Assembly: GCF_014648055.1 (NCBI RefSeq)
Contig: NZ_BMQJ01000023.1
Coordinates: forward strand, 34,825 to 98,824
Origin: Streptosporangium pseudovulgare
GTDB lineage: Bacteria > Actinomycetota > Actinomycetes > Streptosporangiales > Streptosporangiaceae
Direction of reading: 5' to 3'
Length of the DNA: 64,000 nt
Part shown: positions 16,949-25,410 of the stretch, in pieces
Layout: each line of letters begins with the position of its first letter
Numbering within the stretch: the stretch's first letter is position 1
Program-made: the position numbers and the translations under genes
Notes under the pieces: model-generated
Databases searched by the model: none
Told to the model about the DNA's origin: nothing
Seen by the model: only the letters and a program-made list of their open reading frames with translations

Positions 16949-16989
16949 AGAAGGCCTCTGAGTAGGGATTATCCGCTCAGAGGCCTTCT
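16949..16989 (+). terminator. Terminator of tRNA-Arg
   Basis: A 14-bp perfect stem (16949-16962 with 16976-16989) and a 13-base loop, followed by GGTTTTCTT. Confidence 0.8.
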
Positions 16990-17043
16990 GGTTTTCTTGA
17001 TCGTATCGGCGCCTTGCTAACACCCTTGCTAACAGCGGGCCCC

Positions 17044-17481
17044 TCACTGTCCGTTGACGGCCTTGGCGAAGACATCGGCCGCGGAGGTTTCCGCCGCCCG
17101 GATCACATGGGCGTAGACCCGGAGCGTGATGGACGGATCGGCGTGACCGAGACGGGCCGCGACGACGTGAACCGGGACACCGGCCAGGAGAAGCGTCGTG
17201 GCGTGAACGTGCCGAAGGTCGTGAAGCCGGGCGTGCGGAAGCGGCTCTTTGGGCTTCGGCCCGGTTTTCGGGTCGTTGTGGCGGCGGATCGTCGTCGCGA
17301 CGAGCGAGCTGACCGTGTCGGGGTGGATCGGCTCGCCCCAGCCGGTGGTGAACACGTGATCGCTCGTACCTTTCCACTCCTGTCCGACCGCCGGCTTGTC
17401 GGCGGCCTGCCTGCCCCGCTGCGCCTTCAGGACTTTCACCGTCCCGTCGTCGAGTGCGCCGGTCCTCTTGGCGCATCCCAA
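17044..17481 (-). pseudogene. int: Tyrosine recombinase (integrase), C-terminal fragment
   Basis: 145 residues matching the last 40 percent of a phage/AICE integrase. The HxxR segment (ARLHDLRHVHATTLLLAG), the LGHADPSITLRVYAHV box with GH, and the nucleophile Tyr are intact. The N-terminal DNA-binding and first catalytic Arg parts are missing. The break lies near 17482, where the sequence joins a truncated small membrane gene of the element. It sits right beside tRNA-Arg with its 3' end toward the tRNA, the normal position for an integrase. Non-functional alone. Confidence 0.85.
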
Positions 17482-17484
17482 CTA

Positions 17485-17560
17485 GGACGACCAGGTAGCC
17501 GACGACGACCACCGCGCCCAGCACCAGGCCGACGATCAGCGGGGTCATGGTCGCGTTCAC
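17485..17560 (-). pseudogene. Truncated small membrane protein of integrative element
   Basis: A hydrophobic segment (MTPLIVGLVLGAVVVVGYLV) starts at GTG 17560, overlapping the stop of the preceding gene (GTGA), or at ATG 17548. It runs into the integrase fragment in another frame. This is the signature of a deletion that joined the two genes. Confidence 0.55.
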
Positions 17561-17772
17561 GTCCAGATCACCCCCGCCTCGGCGGTGCCGTACGGGCGGT
17601 TGGCCGGACGCCGCACCTGACCGCGCCGCCGGTTCGTCCTGCGTCGGGCCACCTGACGGCGAACCCACCGCTCCCGCGCCCGGCACTTGCGGCAGACGAA
17701 CTGCCCCTCCTCCAGCGCCCCGCCGCACTCGCAGGCGGGCGTCTCGTCGATCGGCCGGCTGTAGTTGATCAC
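17557..17772 (-). CDS. Small zinc-ribbon-like protein of an integrative element
   Basis: 71 residues, with a CxCGG...CRKC four-cysteine pattern (residues 14-32) typical of a zinc ribbon and a very basic C-terminal half. Small proteins like this sit before the transfer/integrase genes of actinomycete integrative elements (AICE). It is the first gene of a truncated operon. Divergent from the HTH regulator at 17926. Confidence 0.6.
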   Translation of the reverse strand: MINYSRPIDETPACECGGALEEGQFVCRKCRARERWVRRQVARRRTNRRRGQVRRPANRPYGTAEAGVIWT

Positions 17773-17837
17773 TGCTGCCTCTCCTCTTGTCGCTCCCGGT
17801 GATGCCTTGCGGTATCGAGAGTGCGACGAAGAGTCAG

Positions 17838-17906
17838 GACGTGATCACTACAGGATGGGACATGTACAGGACGTCCGGTCTGCGATTGCCACGTCCCCGG
17901 ACGTCC
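17838..17906. promoter_or_regulatory. Operator array with GGACGTCC palindromes
   Basis: GGACGTCC occurs at 17869-17876 and 17899-17906, with a half site GGACGTGA at 17838. Spacing is 31 and 30 bases (about three helix turns). It lies in the gap between the zinc-ribbon operon and the HTH regulator, so it is a likely autoregulatory site. Confidence 0.5.
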
Positions 17907-17925
17907 CGGCTTTCAGACAGGTGAG

Positions 17926-18666
17926 ATGGCGAACGAGCGGTTGCGGGTGGCCCTTCTCGAACATGGCGCCACCGTCCACGCGCCGGCCGAAGCCGTCCAG
18001 GTTGACGCCAAGACCGTGGAGCGGTGGATCACCCAGGGCCGCATACCGTACCGAAAGCACAGATTCGCGGTCGCCAAGCTCCTCGGCGTGGAGGAGTCCT
18101 ATCTGTGGCCGGACGCGCTGACCCCCGCGCAGGCCGCGGCCGTGTCCGAGAGCGAGATCGTCACCGTCTACCCGCACCGCTGGGCCGTCCCCAAGGACAC
18201 ATGGGGACGTCTGTTCTCAGTGGCCCGTGAACAGATCGACGTGCTGGTCTACAGCGGCATCTTCATCGCCCAGGACACCGGCATCATGCGAACCTTCGCC
18301 GACAGGGCCGACGCCGGAGTGAAGGTGCGCATCCTGCTCGGCGATCCCGACTGCGCGGAGGTCACCCAGCGCGGCGCGGACGAGGGCGTCAACGACGGCA
18401 TGGCGGCCCAGATCAGGACGGCGCTCTTCCTCTACCGTTCACCACGCCAGCGCGAGGGCGTGGAGATCCGCCTCCACGACACCATCCTGTACAACTCCAT
18501 CCGCCGCGCCGACGACCAGCTCCTCGTCAACACTCACGTGTACGGCAAGGCCGCCTACGACGCGCCGGTCATGCATCTGCGCAAGGTCACCGGCGGCGAC
18601 ATGGTCTCGACCTACACCAGCAGCTTCGAGGCCGTCTGGAACCGGGCCACCCCGGTAGAGTCCTGA
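17926..18666 (+). CDS. HTH transcriptional regulator with C-terminal effector domain
   Basis: 246 residues. The N-terminal 65 residues form an HTH (VQVDAKTVERWITQGRIPYRKH). From about residue 85 comes a domain resembling the DUF5919/phospholipase-D-like regions of AICE regulators (VLVYSGIFIAQD, ADAGVKVRILLGDPD, INTH-like VNTHVYG). The HKD catalytic motif of true PLD enzymes is not evident. It probably controls the divergent element genes through the GGACGTCC sites. The NUDIX gene follows 3 bases later, the usual AICE gene order. Confidence 0.75.
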   Translation: MANERLRVALLEHGATVHAPAEAVQVDAKTVERWITQGRIPYRKHRFAVAKLLGVEESYLWPDALTPAQAAAVSESEIVTVYPHRWAVPKDTWGRLFSVAREQIDVLVYSGIFIAQDTGIMRTFADRADAGVKVRILLGDPDCAEVTQRGADEGVNDGMAAQIRTALFLYRSPRQREGVEIRLHDTILYNSIRRADDQLLVNTHVYGKAAYDAPVMHLRKVTGGDMVSTYTSSFEAVWNRATPVES

Positions 18667-18669
18667 TCC

Positions 18670-19145
18670 ATGACGGCCCGCCGGATCGACTTCTACGACG
18701 ACCCCGCCGCCCCGCCCCCAACAGCCTTGTCCCCTCGGTCAACGTCATCGTCGTCAACGACGTCGGCGACATCCTGATGATCCGCCGCACCGACAACGAC
18801 AACTGGGCCGTCCCCGGCGGCGCCATCGACCTCGGCGAGTCCCTGCCCCAGGCCGCGATCCGGGAGACGGTGGAGGAGACCGGCATCACCTGTGAGATCA
18901 CCGGCCTGGTCGGCACCCACACCGACCCCCGCCACGTGATCCTCTACACCTCCGACGGCGAGGCCCGCCAGGAGTTCTCCATCGTCCTGACCGCCCGTCC
19001 CGTCAGCGGCAAGCCCACCCCGAGCGACGAGTCCCGCGAAGTCCGCTGGGTCTCCCGCGACCAGATCGACTCCCTGACCATGGACCGGTCGATGCGTCTG
19101 CGGCTCGGCCACTTCCTCGACGGCGCCGGGCCACACATCGGGTGA
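18670..19145 (+). pseudogene. NUDIX hydrolase with N-terminal frameshift
   Basis: The Nudix box is intact (GAIDLGE, seven residues, REtvEETGI). The gene begins at ATG 18670 (MTARRIDFYDD) in one frame, while the body (NSLVPSVNVIVVND onward) is in another. One base appears lost in the five-C run at 18715-18719. An in-frame ATG exists only at 18777, inside the fold. Related NUDIX proteins in integrative elements (Pif of pSAM2) act in transfer immunity. Either a true frameshift or a homopolymer sequencing error. Confidence 0.75.
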
Positions 19146-19233
19146 ACACGCTCACGCCGTCGAGCGTCACGACGACCCAAGATGCCTGTGCTTTCATATC
19201 CCTGAACGTTCCCTCGTCTTGGAAGGCGGTCTC

Positions 19234-19620
19234 ATGGCCGAGCGCACCCTCACCGATGAGCTGTATGAGGCCGAACGCCGCCTTCAGGCAGCCATGCTCG
19301 CAGGAGACGTCGAGGAACTCGATCGGCTACTCGACGAGCGGCTTGTCTTCACCGGCCCGCCGGACGGCGCGTGCCACCCGCAGGCCAAGCAACTCGACCT
19401 GGACAACCACCGCTCACGCCGACAGGCCATGACCAAGCTCGTCGAGGAAGACCTGACCGTGGTCGTCGCGGACGCCACCGGCGTCACCTGCTTCCTCGGC
19501 ACGCTGGAGGGCACGTTCGCGGGGGAGCCGTTCGCCATGCGGCTGCGCTACACCCGTACCTGGGTCCACACCGATGAGCACGGCTGGCGCATCCTGGCCG
19601 CCCACGCCAGCCCGGCGTAA
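19234..19620 (+). CDS. Nuclear transport factor 2-like (DUF4440-type) protein
   Basis: 128 residues with the NTF2/SnoaL-like pattern: an initial helix (ELYEAERRLQAAMLAGDVEELDRLLDERLVFTGP) and a final strand pair (RLRYTRTWVHTDEHGWRILAAHAS). ATG 19234 is preceded by GGAAGGCGG. Enzymatic role unknown. Downstream of the NUDIX gene, inside the first tRNA-Arg-bounded segment. Confidence 0.8.
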   Translation: MAERTLTDELYEAERRLQAAMLAGDVEELDRLLDERLVFTGPPDGACHPQAKQLDLDNHRSRRQAMTKLVEEDLTVVVADATGVTCFLGTLEGTFAGEPFAMRLRYTRTWVHTDEHGWRILAAHASPA

Positions 19621-19622
19621 CG

Positions 19623-19811
19623 TCAGCTCCCCGCGTCCAGGGCGGCCTGCGCGGCGTGCACGGCCGCGGTGATGCACGGAGTCGCCTTGGTGATCGACCG
19701 GCTGACCGGATGCTCGGGGCCGTACCGGGAATGGATCTCCAGCAGCCGTGCCTCCGCCTCGACCGGCAAGCCGTCGGGATTGGTGGTGGTTTTGTCGATG
19801 TCTAGCGGCGG
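19623..19811 (-). pseudogene. C-terminal gene fragment of integrative element
   Basis: An open frame without a start codon ends with LLEIHSRYGPEHPVSRSITK...AAQAALDAGS. The composition is protein-like and the frame is open across the stretch, so it looks like the 3' end of a lost gene. Family not recognised. Confidence 0.3.
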
Positions 19812-19868
19812 AATACAGCAACGGGGTCCGCCGAAAGCAGCCTCCCGTGGAAGGCTCCGCCCGTCCGA

Positions 19869-20381
19869 TCAGGCGCCGAAACCGTCGTCCGGGTGTCCCG
19901 GAGAGATCTGCGGGCAGTCGTGCGTGTCGAGCCACATGCCGGCGTTCTCCAGGAGCGATTCGGGATCGTCGGTACGGAAGGTGAAGGCGACGCCCAGTGG
20001 CCGGGTGCGCAGCTCGGCTCCCCCGGATGATTGCCGGAGTACCGGCTGCCAGAGGCATCCGGCCGCGCCCAGGGCGGCGGTGATCTGCCGGTAGGTCAGG
20101 CGTGAGGGTAAGGGCGTGATCGTGTTCGTCATGACGTCGGGTAGTTCGACGACGTCGTGCCAGGTCTGCACGCTGAGCGTCGTGACGGTCCGGCAACGGC
20201 AGACGCACAGTTCAACGTGGCCGTAGGAGAACAGGTACGGCCATCGGGTGCGTTTGCTGACGCGGCCGATGGCCCACGGTGGGCCGAGGACGGTGGCGAT
20301 GCCGGTCAGGGAAACGCCGCACCGCAGCGGTCCGATCCGTCCGGTCGAGCCGAACTCGGTCATGACGTCCAACGCGGTCAC
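19869..20381 (-). CDS. Hypothetical protein, mobile-element associated
   Basis: 170 residues, no recognised family. It contains a Trp/Cys-rich middle (GHVELCVCRCRTVTTLSVQTWHDVVELP) and a C-terminal part (LGVAFTFRTDDPESLLENA...DTHDCPQ...DDGFGA). That C-terminal part recurs as a fragment at 31776-31910 beside another tRNA-Arg copy, so the gene belongs to the integrating elements. An internal ATG (MTNTITPL) could be the true start. It could be an immunity or partner gene; this is a guess. Confidence 0.55.
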   Translation of the reverse strand: MTALDVMTEFGSTGRIGPLRCGVSLTGIATVLGPPWAIGRVSKRTRWPYLFSYGHVELCVCRCRTVTTLSVQTWHDVVELPDVMTNTITPLPSRLTYRQITAALGAAGCLWQPVLRQSSGGAELRTRPLGVAFTFRTDDPESLLENAGMWLDTHDCPQISPGHPDDGFGA

Positions 20382-20562
20382 GCGTCGAAGCGTGTCAGTC
20401 GACGCGCTCCGATGTCCACGGCGTTCATTGGAGATGACGTGAGTCGATCACGACCGTAATCCCTGTTCAGGGTGCTGGTCGGTAGCCTTCTGCCGCCGAC
20501 CGCGTGTTCACGCCGCCGTAGCGGTGCGGAAGTCCTCATTGGTTGTGGTTCCTACATGGTCA

Positions 20563-20958
20563 TCAGCCGATCCTCTGCACGGTGGCACCCTGTCGGATGG
20601 CGCGGGGGATCTCGGCGACGGAGTCCACGATGTCGATCAGGTGGGCGATGCTCTCGGCTGAAGCAGTGGAGCTGACGTCGACGGTGTAGGTGATCCCGGT
20701 TGACCGCCAGCTCTCGATATCGAAGCCGCCGGCTGCGGAAACGCGCACTCCCAGGAGCTCGATTCCCAGTGCGGCGGCCTCCCGGTAAAGGTCGTTGAGG
20801 ACGCATCCCGCCGCCGCGAGGTGAAGGAGATGTCCTCCGGTGAAGTCCGCCCTGACACTCACGCCCTCGGGTGTCCACCGATGAGGGAAATGCACCGCGT
20901 GCTCGTCCGTCACCTTCAGCGATCCTGTGCTCACGATCACGTTGAAACGATCATCCAT
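20563..20958 (-). CDS. OsmC family protein
   Basis: 131 residues with the OsmC/Ohr fold order: beta-rich N-terminus, GGHLLHLAAAGCVLNDLYREAAALGIEL (helix carrying the first reactive Cys) and a terminal ferredoxin-like part (YTVDVSSTASAESIAHLIDIVD). The second redox Cys of Ohr enzymes is not seen at its usual place, so hydroperoxidase activity is uncertain. Cargo gene of the first element segment. Confidence 0.85.
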   Translation of the reverse strand: MDDRFNVIVSTGSLKVTDEHAVHFPHRWTPEGVSVRADFTGGHLLHLAAAGCVLNDLYREAAALGIELLGVRVSAAGGFDIESWRSTGITYTVDVSSTASAESIAHLIDIVDSVAEIPRAIRQGATVQRIG

Positions 20959-21246
20959 GATTCAGCTCCCGGCACCTCGGGCGTACGGACGTGGCGACAA
21001 GAGCCGTCCTACACGTCTCAGCCGCCAACCGGCAACACCCGCTCATGCCGCTGGGCCGTCTGGTGGAGGACGCGTCCGTTCGGCTCGGAGCCCGCTCATG
21101 TGATACGCGTGGCATCTTCGCCACATAGCGTGCCGACGAAGCGCGCTCTCTCGTGCTGCCGCACAGCGGCGCGGACAGTGCCGGGACGAATCACGCGTTG
21201 CCGGTGAGCGTTGGCCGTCACCGGAGATGTTTGATGGGATTGACGT

Positions 21247-21615
21247 ATGAAGACACGAGGACATGACATCGAGGTCACGCCTACGTCGGACCATGTCGTG
21301 GTACGGGTCAAGGACTCGGTCGTCGCGACCTCCTCTCGGCCGCTCGTACTCACCGAGACAGGCTGCCCACCGCGGTACTACCTGCCGCCAGACGATGTGA
21401 AGATGGATCTGCTGCGGTCATCGATGACGACGTCGCACTGCCCGTTCAAGGGTGATGCCGTCTACTGGTCGGTGGACACTGGTGACGGCCTGATCGAAGA
21501 CGTGGTCTGGTCCTACCCGGAGCCGTTCGCGCGGGTGGAGCAGATCGCGGGACGGCTCGCCTTCTGGGCCGAGAAGCCAGGCGTCACTCTTGAGGTGAAT
21601 GGGCAGGGTGGGTAA
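21247..21615 (+). CDS. DUF427 domain-containing protein
   Basis: 122 residues. The family pattern is clear: VKDSVVATSSRPLVLTETGCPPRYYLPPDDVKMDLL, then SHCPFKGDAVYWSV and AFWAEKPGVTLEV. DUF427 proteins are small beta-tent folds of unknown function. Last intact gene before the second tRNA-Arg copy. Confidence 0.9.
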   Translation: MKTRGHDIEVTPTSDHVVVRVKDSVVATSSRPLVLTETGCPPRYYLPPDDVKMDLLRSSMTTSHCPFKGDAVYWSVDTGDGLIEDVVWSYPEPFARVEQIAGRLAFWAEKPGVTLEVNGQGG

Positions 21616-21738
21616 GCGTCGCCGACTGCGACCACCGCCACATGAACGGCCACACGAAACGGCAGATCGCCCCGATCGGCGCACGCCAGGCGGCCAACGC
21701 CCACCGGCGGGCGGCGGCTGCGCCCCGTGGGGAGTGCT

Positions 21739-21761
21739 GTACAGCAGCGCCGTACAGCAAC
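21739..21761. repeat. 23-bp repeat GTACAGCAGC-n3-GTACAGCAAC, copy 1
   Basis: Two direct GTACAGCA half units 13 bases apart. The same 23-mer with two differences occurs at 31717-31739. Both copies are within about 110 bases of a tRNA-Arg 3' copy. Confidence 0.7.
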
Positions 21762-21845
21762 ACCCTCTGACGCGATCACACGCCACCGGCCCGCATTCAC
21801 CGCCTGACCAGGGCCCGAGCCGTGAGACGTGCACGCTGCCCTTCC

Positions 21846-21888
21846 CTGCGGATCAGAAGGTCAGGGGTTCGAGCCCTCTCGGCCGCGC
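21846..21888 (+). repeat. Attachment-site copy of tRNA-Arg 3' half (att copy 2)
   Basis: 40 of 43 bases match 16899-16941 of tRNA-Arg, from the anticodon loop to just past the 3' end. The 5' half of the tRNA is absent, so this is not a gene but the direct repeat left by tRNA-targeted integration. A C-terminal integrase fragment starts 130 bases beyond. Confidence 0.85.
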
Positions 21889-21894
21889 CAGGCG

Positions 21895-21928
21895 AAAGCC
21901 CAGGTCATCAGCCGGTGACCTGGGCTTT
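21895..21928. terminator. Hairpin after att copy 2
   Basis: A 13-bp stem AAAGCCCAGGTCA (21895-21907 with 21916-21928) followed by a T run. The same arrangement follows the genuine tRNA and the third copy. Confidence 0.8.
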
Positions 21929-22017
21929 TTCGTGCTCTGGATCAGCTGTTGGTGTCCGGTTGTGTCCGGCTGTCGTCGGCTGTCTCCGGTTGATCGTGCC
22001 GAATACGTGCCGAAGGT

Positions 22018-22390
22018 TCAGCCCAGAGCTTCGCTGATCCGGCGCATGGAGACCTCGTCCTGGCCCACGAGGCACCTGGCGTAGGTGCGCAAGAGCACTT
22101 CCATGCTGTTGCCTGCCCACTCGGCCACCTGCTTCGGCGAGATGCCAGCGTTGAGCCAGGTGGATAGGCGCGCATGACGGAGGTCGTAGACGCGCTTCGC
22201 CGGCGGTGAGCCGTACTCCTCCGGACTGAGGGCGGCGCGGTGGGCCTTGTCCCAGATCCGCTGAATGGTGCTGGTGGCGAGCACGCCACCGTGAGCGCCG
22301 TAGAAGACCCGCCCGTCCGGACCGGCGCCGAAGGTCCTGAGGTGCTCGCGGAGGATGGTGACGAGTTCGGAGGCGCACGGCTTCTTGGCT
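22018..22390 (-). pseudogene. int: Tyrosine recombinase (integrase), second C-terminal fragment
   Basis: About 124 residues from a different integrase: KKPCASELVTILREHLRTFG, RVFYGAHGGVLATSTIQRIW, then VYDLRHARLSTWLNAGISPK, VAEWAGNSMEVLLRTYARCLVG. The HxxR-like YDLRHA, the GN in place of GH, and the nucleophile Tyr are visible. Upstream sequence continues in other frames, so the N-terminal half is lost or shifted. It lies next to att copy 2 in the usual integrase orientation. The first ATG within is at 22284. Confidence 0.75.
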
Positions 22391-22514
22391 CTCGCTCTGT
22401 CGGCGTTCCGCCCACCTGTGCTTGGCCCTCACCAGTTCTCCGGTCACCGAGCAGGGCAAAAGGAGCGCACCGCGGCAAGAAGAACCGGGGCGGGCAGGAG
22501 AGGAGACGGGGCGG

Positions 22515-25391
22515 TCAGTTCTCCGGGTCAGGGAGCAGGACGGAGGGGAGGGAGGTGTCGGGGGGCAGGCGTAGTAGTTGGTAGAGCATGCCGCCCACTC
22601 CCGGCATCAGACCTGGGCTGAAGGCGTCACGTGAAAGGCCACTCACCGGGCCGTGCTCGTCCATGCTGCCGATCATGTACGCGGCGAGGTACTCCGGAGT
22701 CAGCTCTTCGGGCCCGACACCCGTATCGATCGCGTGGCGCACGACTTCCCAGTTGCCGAGGTCTCCGTGGCAGAGCGTGTGGTTCCAGCCGATGCCCCTC
22801 GACCAGGACGACGCGGCGGCCCGGCGCAGCACGTCCGCCCAGCGCGGGTCACCTTCGCGGGCCAGCCGGTCGGCCGCGACGAGGCCGATGCCGGCGGCTC
22901 CGTGGCACCATGCGCTGGAGGTCACGCGAAGGTCATCCACTTCGCGCAGGTCACGCCAGCCCTTCTCCGCCGGGTCGTACAGTGACTCCTCGTACAGAAA
23001 GGCCCTGTCCGCCAGGGCGCGGAAGTCCGCAGCGCCGGCCGTGGCGCTGTCGGCGAGCCGGGCCAGCGCCCAGGCGATCCCGGTGGCGCCGTGTGAGACC
23101 CCGCCTAACCCTTGTGGGAACGCGGTGCTGGGCCAGCGTGCTCTCCGGTCGTCGATGTGGGCCAGTGAGAGCAGGCGCTCCCCGATGCGGTCGGCCTGCG
23201 TGGACCACTGCCGGTCACCGGTCTGTTCCGACAGGCGGAGCAACGGCACGATGGCGCCTGCCATGCCGGTGAGCAGGTCGTACACCCCGTCGGCGGCCAC
23301 CGCCTCGGGCAGTTGCCCCGCCAGGGCGCCGGCCCGGGCGACCGCCTCCTCCGAGCCGACGGTGCCCAGCCCGCGCAGCAGCAGCCAGCTCCAGATTTGC
23401 GAGCCGATGCCGACATAGCCGCCTGGGGTGGCGGGGCGGCGCCGCGGCCCGGTGCGGCGTGCCTCCGCGTCGCGCTCCTCGGCCAGCCTGATCGTGTGGA
23501 GGAGATCGGCGAGCAGCCCGTCCAGCCCCGGCACCTCGTCGGCCCTGCCCTGCCCGGTCTCACTCACGTAGGCGGCCAGAGTGATGGCGACCCCGTACGC
23601 CCCGCCGTACACGTCGGGAGACAGCGACTGTACGAACCAGCCGTCGGAGGTGAGCACCGGCGCGGTCCAGGTGACGGTGCCGTCGTCGCCCCGGACCGCC
23701 GTGTCAAGCATGCTGCGGGCGATCCCGGCCGCGATCCGACGCCGGCGCCGCTCGAGGTCCCGGTGCCGGATGGGCGGCACGGTCATACGCTTGTTGGCAG
23801 GCATCCACCCTTCATTGAGGTAGGCGCTGACCAGAGCGGACCGGATCACCTCGCGGTCCAGGGCCGCGTCGCGGTCGCGCCAGCGCCGCAGTGCGTCCGC
23901 GATGAGGTCCTGCTCGTCTCCGTAAGAGGTTCCGCCAGGGCCGTCCAGACGGCCGCGAGCAGGGGTCGTGGCGAAGAAGGGGATGTCGCCGACCAGCAAC
24001 TCGGCCACCTCGGCGTCGATCACCTCGGGGTCCGATGGCGCGCCGGGCAGGTTCTCGGCATGCTGGGCCAGCAACCCCGCCGCCTTGCCCATCGCGGTCG
24101 GCTCGTCGTGCAGTGAGGCCGGGTGCCACAACATGCGGGCCAGCTCGGCGTACGCCTCGGTGGCGCGGAGCACGACCCGGATCGGACGGTCGGCGAAGTC
24201 CGTGAGCAGCCCGGCGAGCTCATCCCGCCGATCCAGCATGTCGAGGTGCTCGACCAGCTCGGTGAATCCGGACAGCACCAGGTCCCAGTAGTGGACGAGG
24301 ATCGGATCGGGGCTCGGGTGGTTGCTCACCGCTCCCAGCTCGACCCGTTCCATCCCCAATCTCGCCATGTCCGTGCCCGCGTCGACGACGACCGGCACCT
24401 GCGTGTACGGCTGCTGGCCAGGCAGGCCTCCGACGGCGGACATGTCGACGCCGCGCCAGGCGAGCGAGACGCCGCGTCCGGGAAGGAGTCCGGTGCGCAG
24501 CACCGATCCGCTGAGCAGGTCGGTCGCCTGGTCGACGGCGTCGCCGTATCCGGACGGTTTGGCCGGGACGTGCGGGGTGAACAGCGTCTCGCAGTCGACG
24601 ACGACGGGCGCGGGACCGGCCGCGATGAGGTTCTCCATGTGCAGGTCGCTGCCGCCGATCAGCCGCATCAGCGCCAGCCAGTGCCCGACACCGCGGTAGA
24701 AGGACCGCAGCTCCGTCTCGTCGGCGCAGTAGCGGTGCTGGATGTGCTCCGCCCAGCCGTACCCCTGGCGAATCAGCACGTCGGGTACGCGGATGCGGCT
24801 GCCGGCGGGCAGCTGGGGTGCCAGGCGGTCGATCAGCCGCGCCAGCGCCTCGTCCACGGCGAGGGACCGGGGCTTGTAGACCACCTTGCCCTGCGAGCCG
24901 TGCAGGACGGCGACGCTGTGCCCTCCGCGATGGCTGTCTCCCGCCCCGAAGTCGACTCCGACCAGCTCGCCTCGGAGACCGCCGGGCAGTGCGGTGAGCG
25001 CCGCGCGGTCGGCGGCGAACCTGCGGGCCAGTTCCACGGCCGCGGCGCACCTGTTGTCGATGATCGTGCCGAGCCTGGACAGCATCGTGGGGTAGTGCCC
25101 GGTCAGGGACAGCCAGAACTCGGGCGTCGCGGCCGTCGCCTTCCACTCCTGCCACCGCAGCTGCGGCGTCTCGGCGGTCAGCCTTCCGGTGATCCTGGCG
25201 GCGTTGAGTTCCAGCAGCAGGACCCTGTTGACCTTGAGGCGGACGGTCTCCTCTAGCGCTTCGGCGGTTCTCTGGCATATCAGCCGGGCCTCCGCCTCCG
25301 TGAGGCCGGGGATCGATCCCAGCGTGGCGGACAGCCCGACCAGCGCCGGTGCGGTCAAAAAGTCCAGCGACGGGTCGAAGTCCCCGGCCAT
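22515..25391 (-). CDS. lanM: Class II lanthipeptide synthetase LanM
   Basis: 958 residues, the normal LanM length. The dehydratase half shows VVYKPRSL (near 167), GGSDLHMENLI (near 245) and VVDCETLF (near 262). The cyclase half has the three zinc ligands: Cys in SAWCHGAAGIGL (near 828) and Cys-His in LCHGDLGNW (near 873). It would phosphorylate and dehydrate Ser/Thr of the adjacent precursor and form (methyl)lanthionine rings. ATG 25391 follows GGAAGG by 9 bases; ATG 25400 is the alternative. It starts 19 bases after the lanA stop, so the two are co-transcribed. No transporter or leader peptidase gene follows. Confidence 0.95.
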   Translation of the reverse strand: MAGDFDPSLDFLTAPALVGLSATLGSIPGLTEAEARLICQRTAEALEETVRLKVNRVLLLELNAARITGRLTAETPQLRWQEWKATAATPEFWLSLTGHYPTMLSRLGTIIDNRCAAAVELARRFAADRAALTALPGGLRGELVGVDFGAGDSHRGGHSVAVLHGSQGKVVYKPRSLAVDEALARLIDRLAPQLPAGSRIRVPDVLIRQGYGWAEHIQHRYCADETELRSFYRGVGHWLALMRLIGGSDLHMENLIAAGPAPVVVDCETLFTPHVPAKPSGYGDAVDQATDLLSGSVLRTGLLPGRGVSLAWRGVDMSAVGGLPGQQPYTQVPVVVDAGTDMARLGMERVELGAVSNHPSPDPILVHYWDLVLSGFTELVEHLDMLDRRDELAGLLTDFADRPIRVVLRATEAYAELARMLWHPASLHDEPTAMGKAAGLLAQHAENLPGAPSDPEVIDAEVAELLVGDIPFFATTPARGRLDGPGGTSYGDEQDLIADALRRWRDRDAALDREVIRSALVSAYLNEGWMPANKRMTVPPIRHRDLERRRRRIAAGIARSMLDTAVRGDDGTVTWTAPVLTSDGWFVQSLSPDVYGGAYGVAITLAAYVSETGQGRADEVPGLDGLLADLLHTIRLAEERDAEARRTGPRRRPATPGGYVGIGSQIWSWLLLRGLGTVGSEEAVARAGALAGQLPEAVAADGVYDLLTGMAGAIVPLLRLSEQTGDRQWSTQADRIGERLLSLAHIDDRRARWPSTAFPQGLGGVSHGATGIAWALARLADSATAGAADFRALADRAFLYEESLYDPAEKGWRDLREVDDLRVTSSAWCHGAAGIGLVAADRLAREGDPRWADVLRRAAASSWSRGIGWNHTLCHGDLGNWEVVRHAIDTGVGPEELTPEYLAAYMIGSMDEHGPVSGLSRDAFSPGLMPGVGGMLYQLLRLPPDTSLPSVLLPDPEN

Positions 25392-25410
25392 TCGGATCAT
25401 CCTTCCTTGA

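Noticed and set aside
17926..18666. Phospholipase D activity for the element regulator
   Set aside because: The region resembles the PLD fold, but no HxKxxxxD motif is visible, so enzymatic function is not claimed.
21846..21888. Possible second tRNA-Arg gene
   Set aside because: Only the 3' half is present; there is no D arm or 5' acceptor strand, so it is an att repeat.
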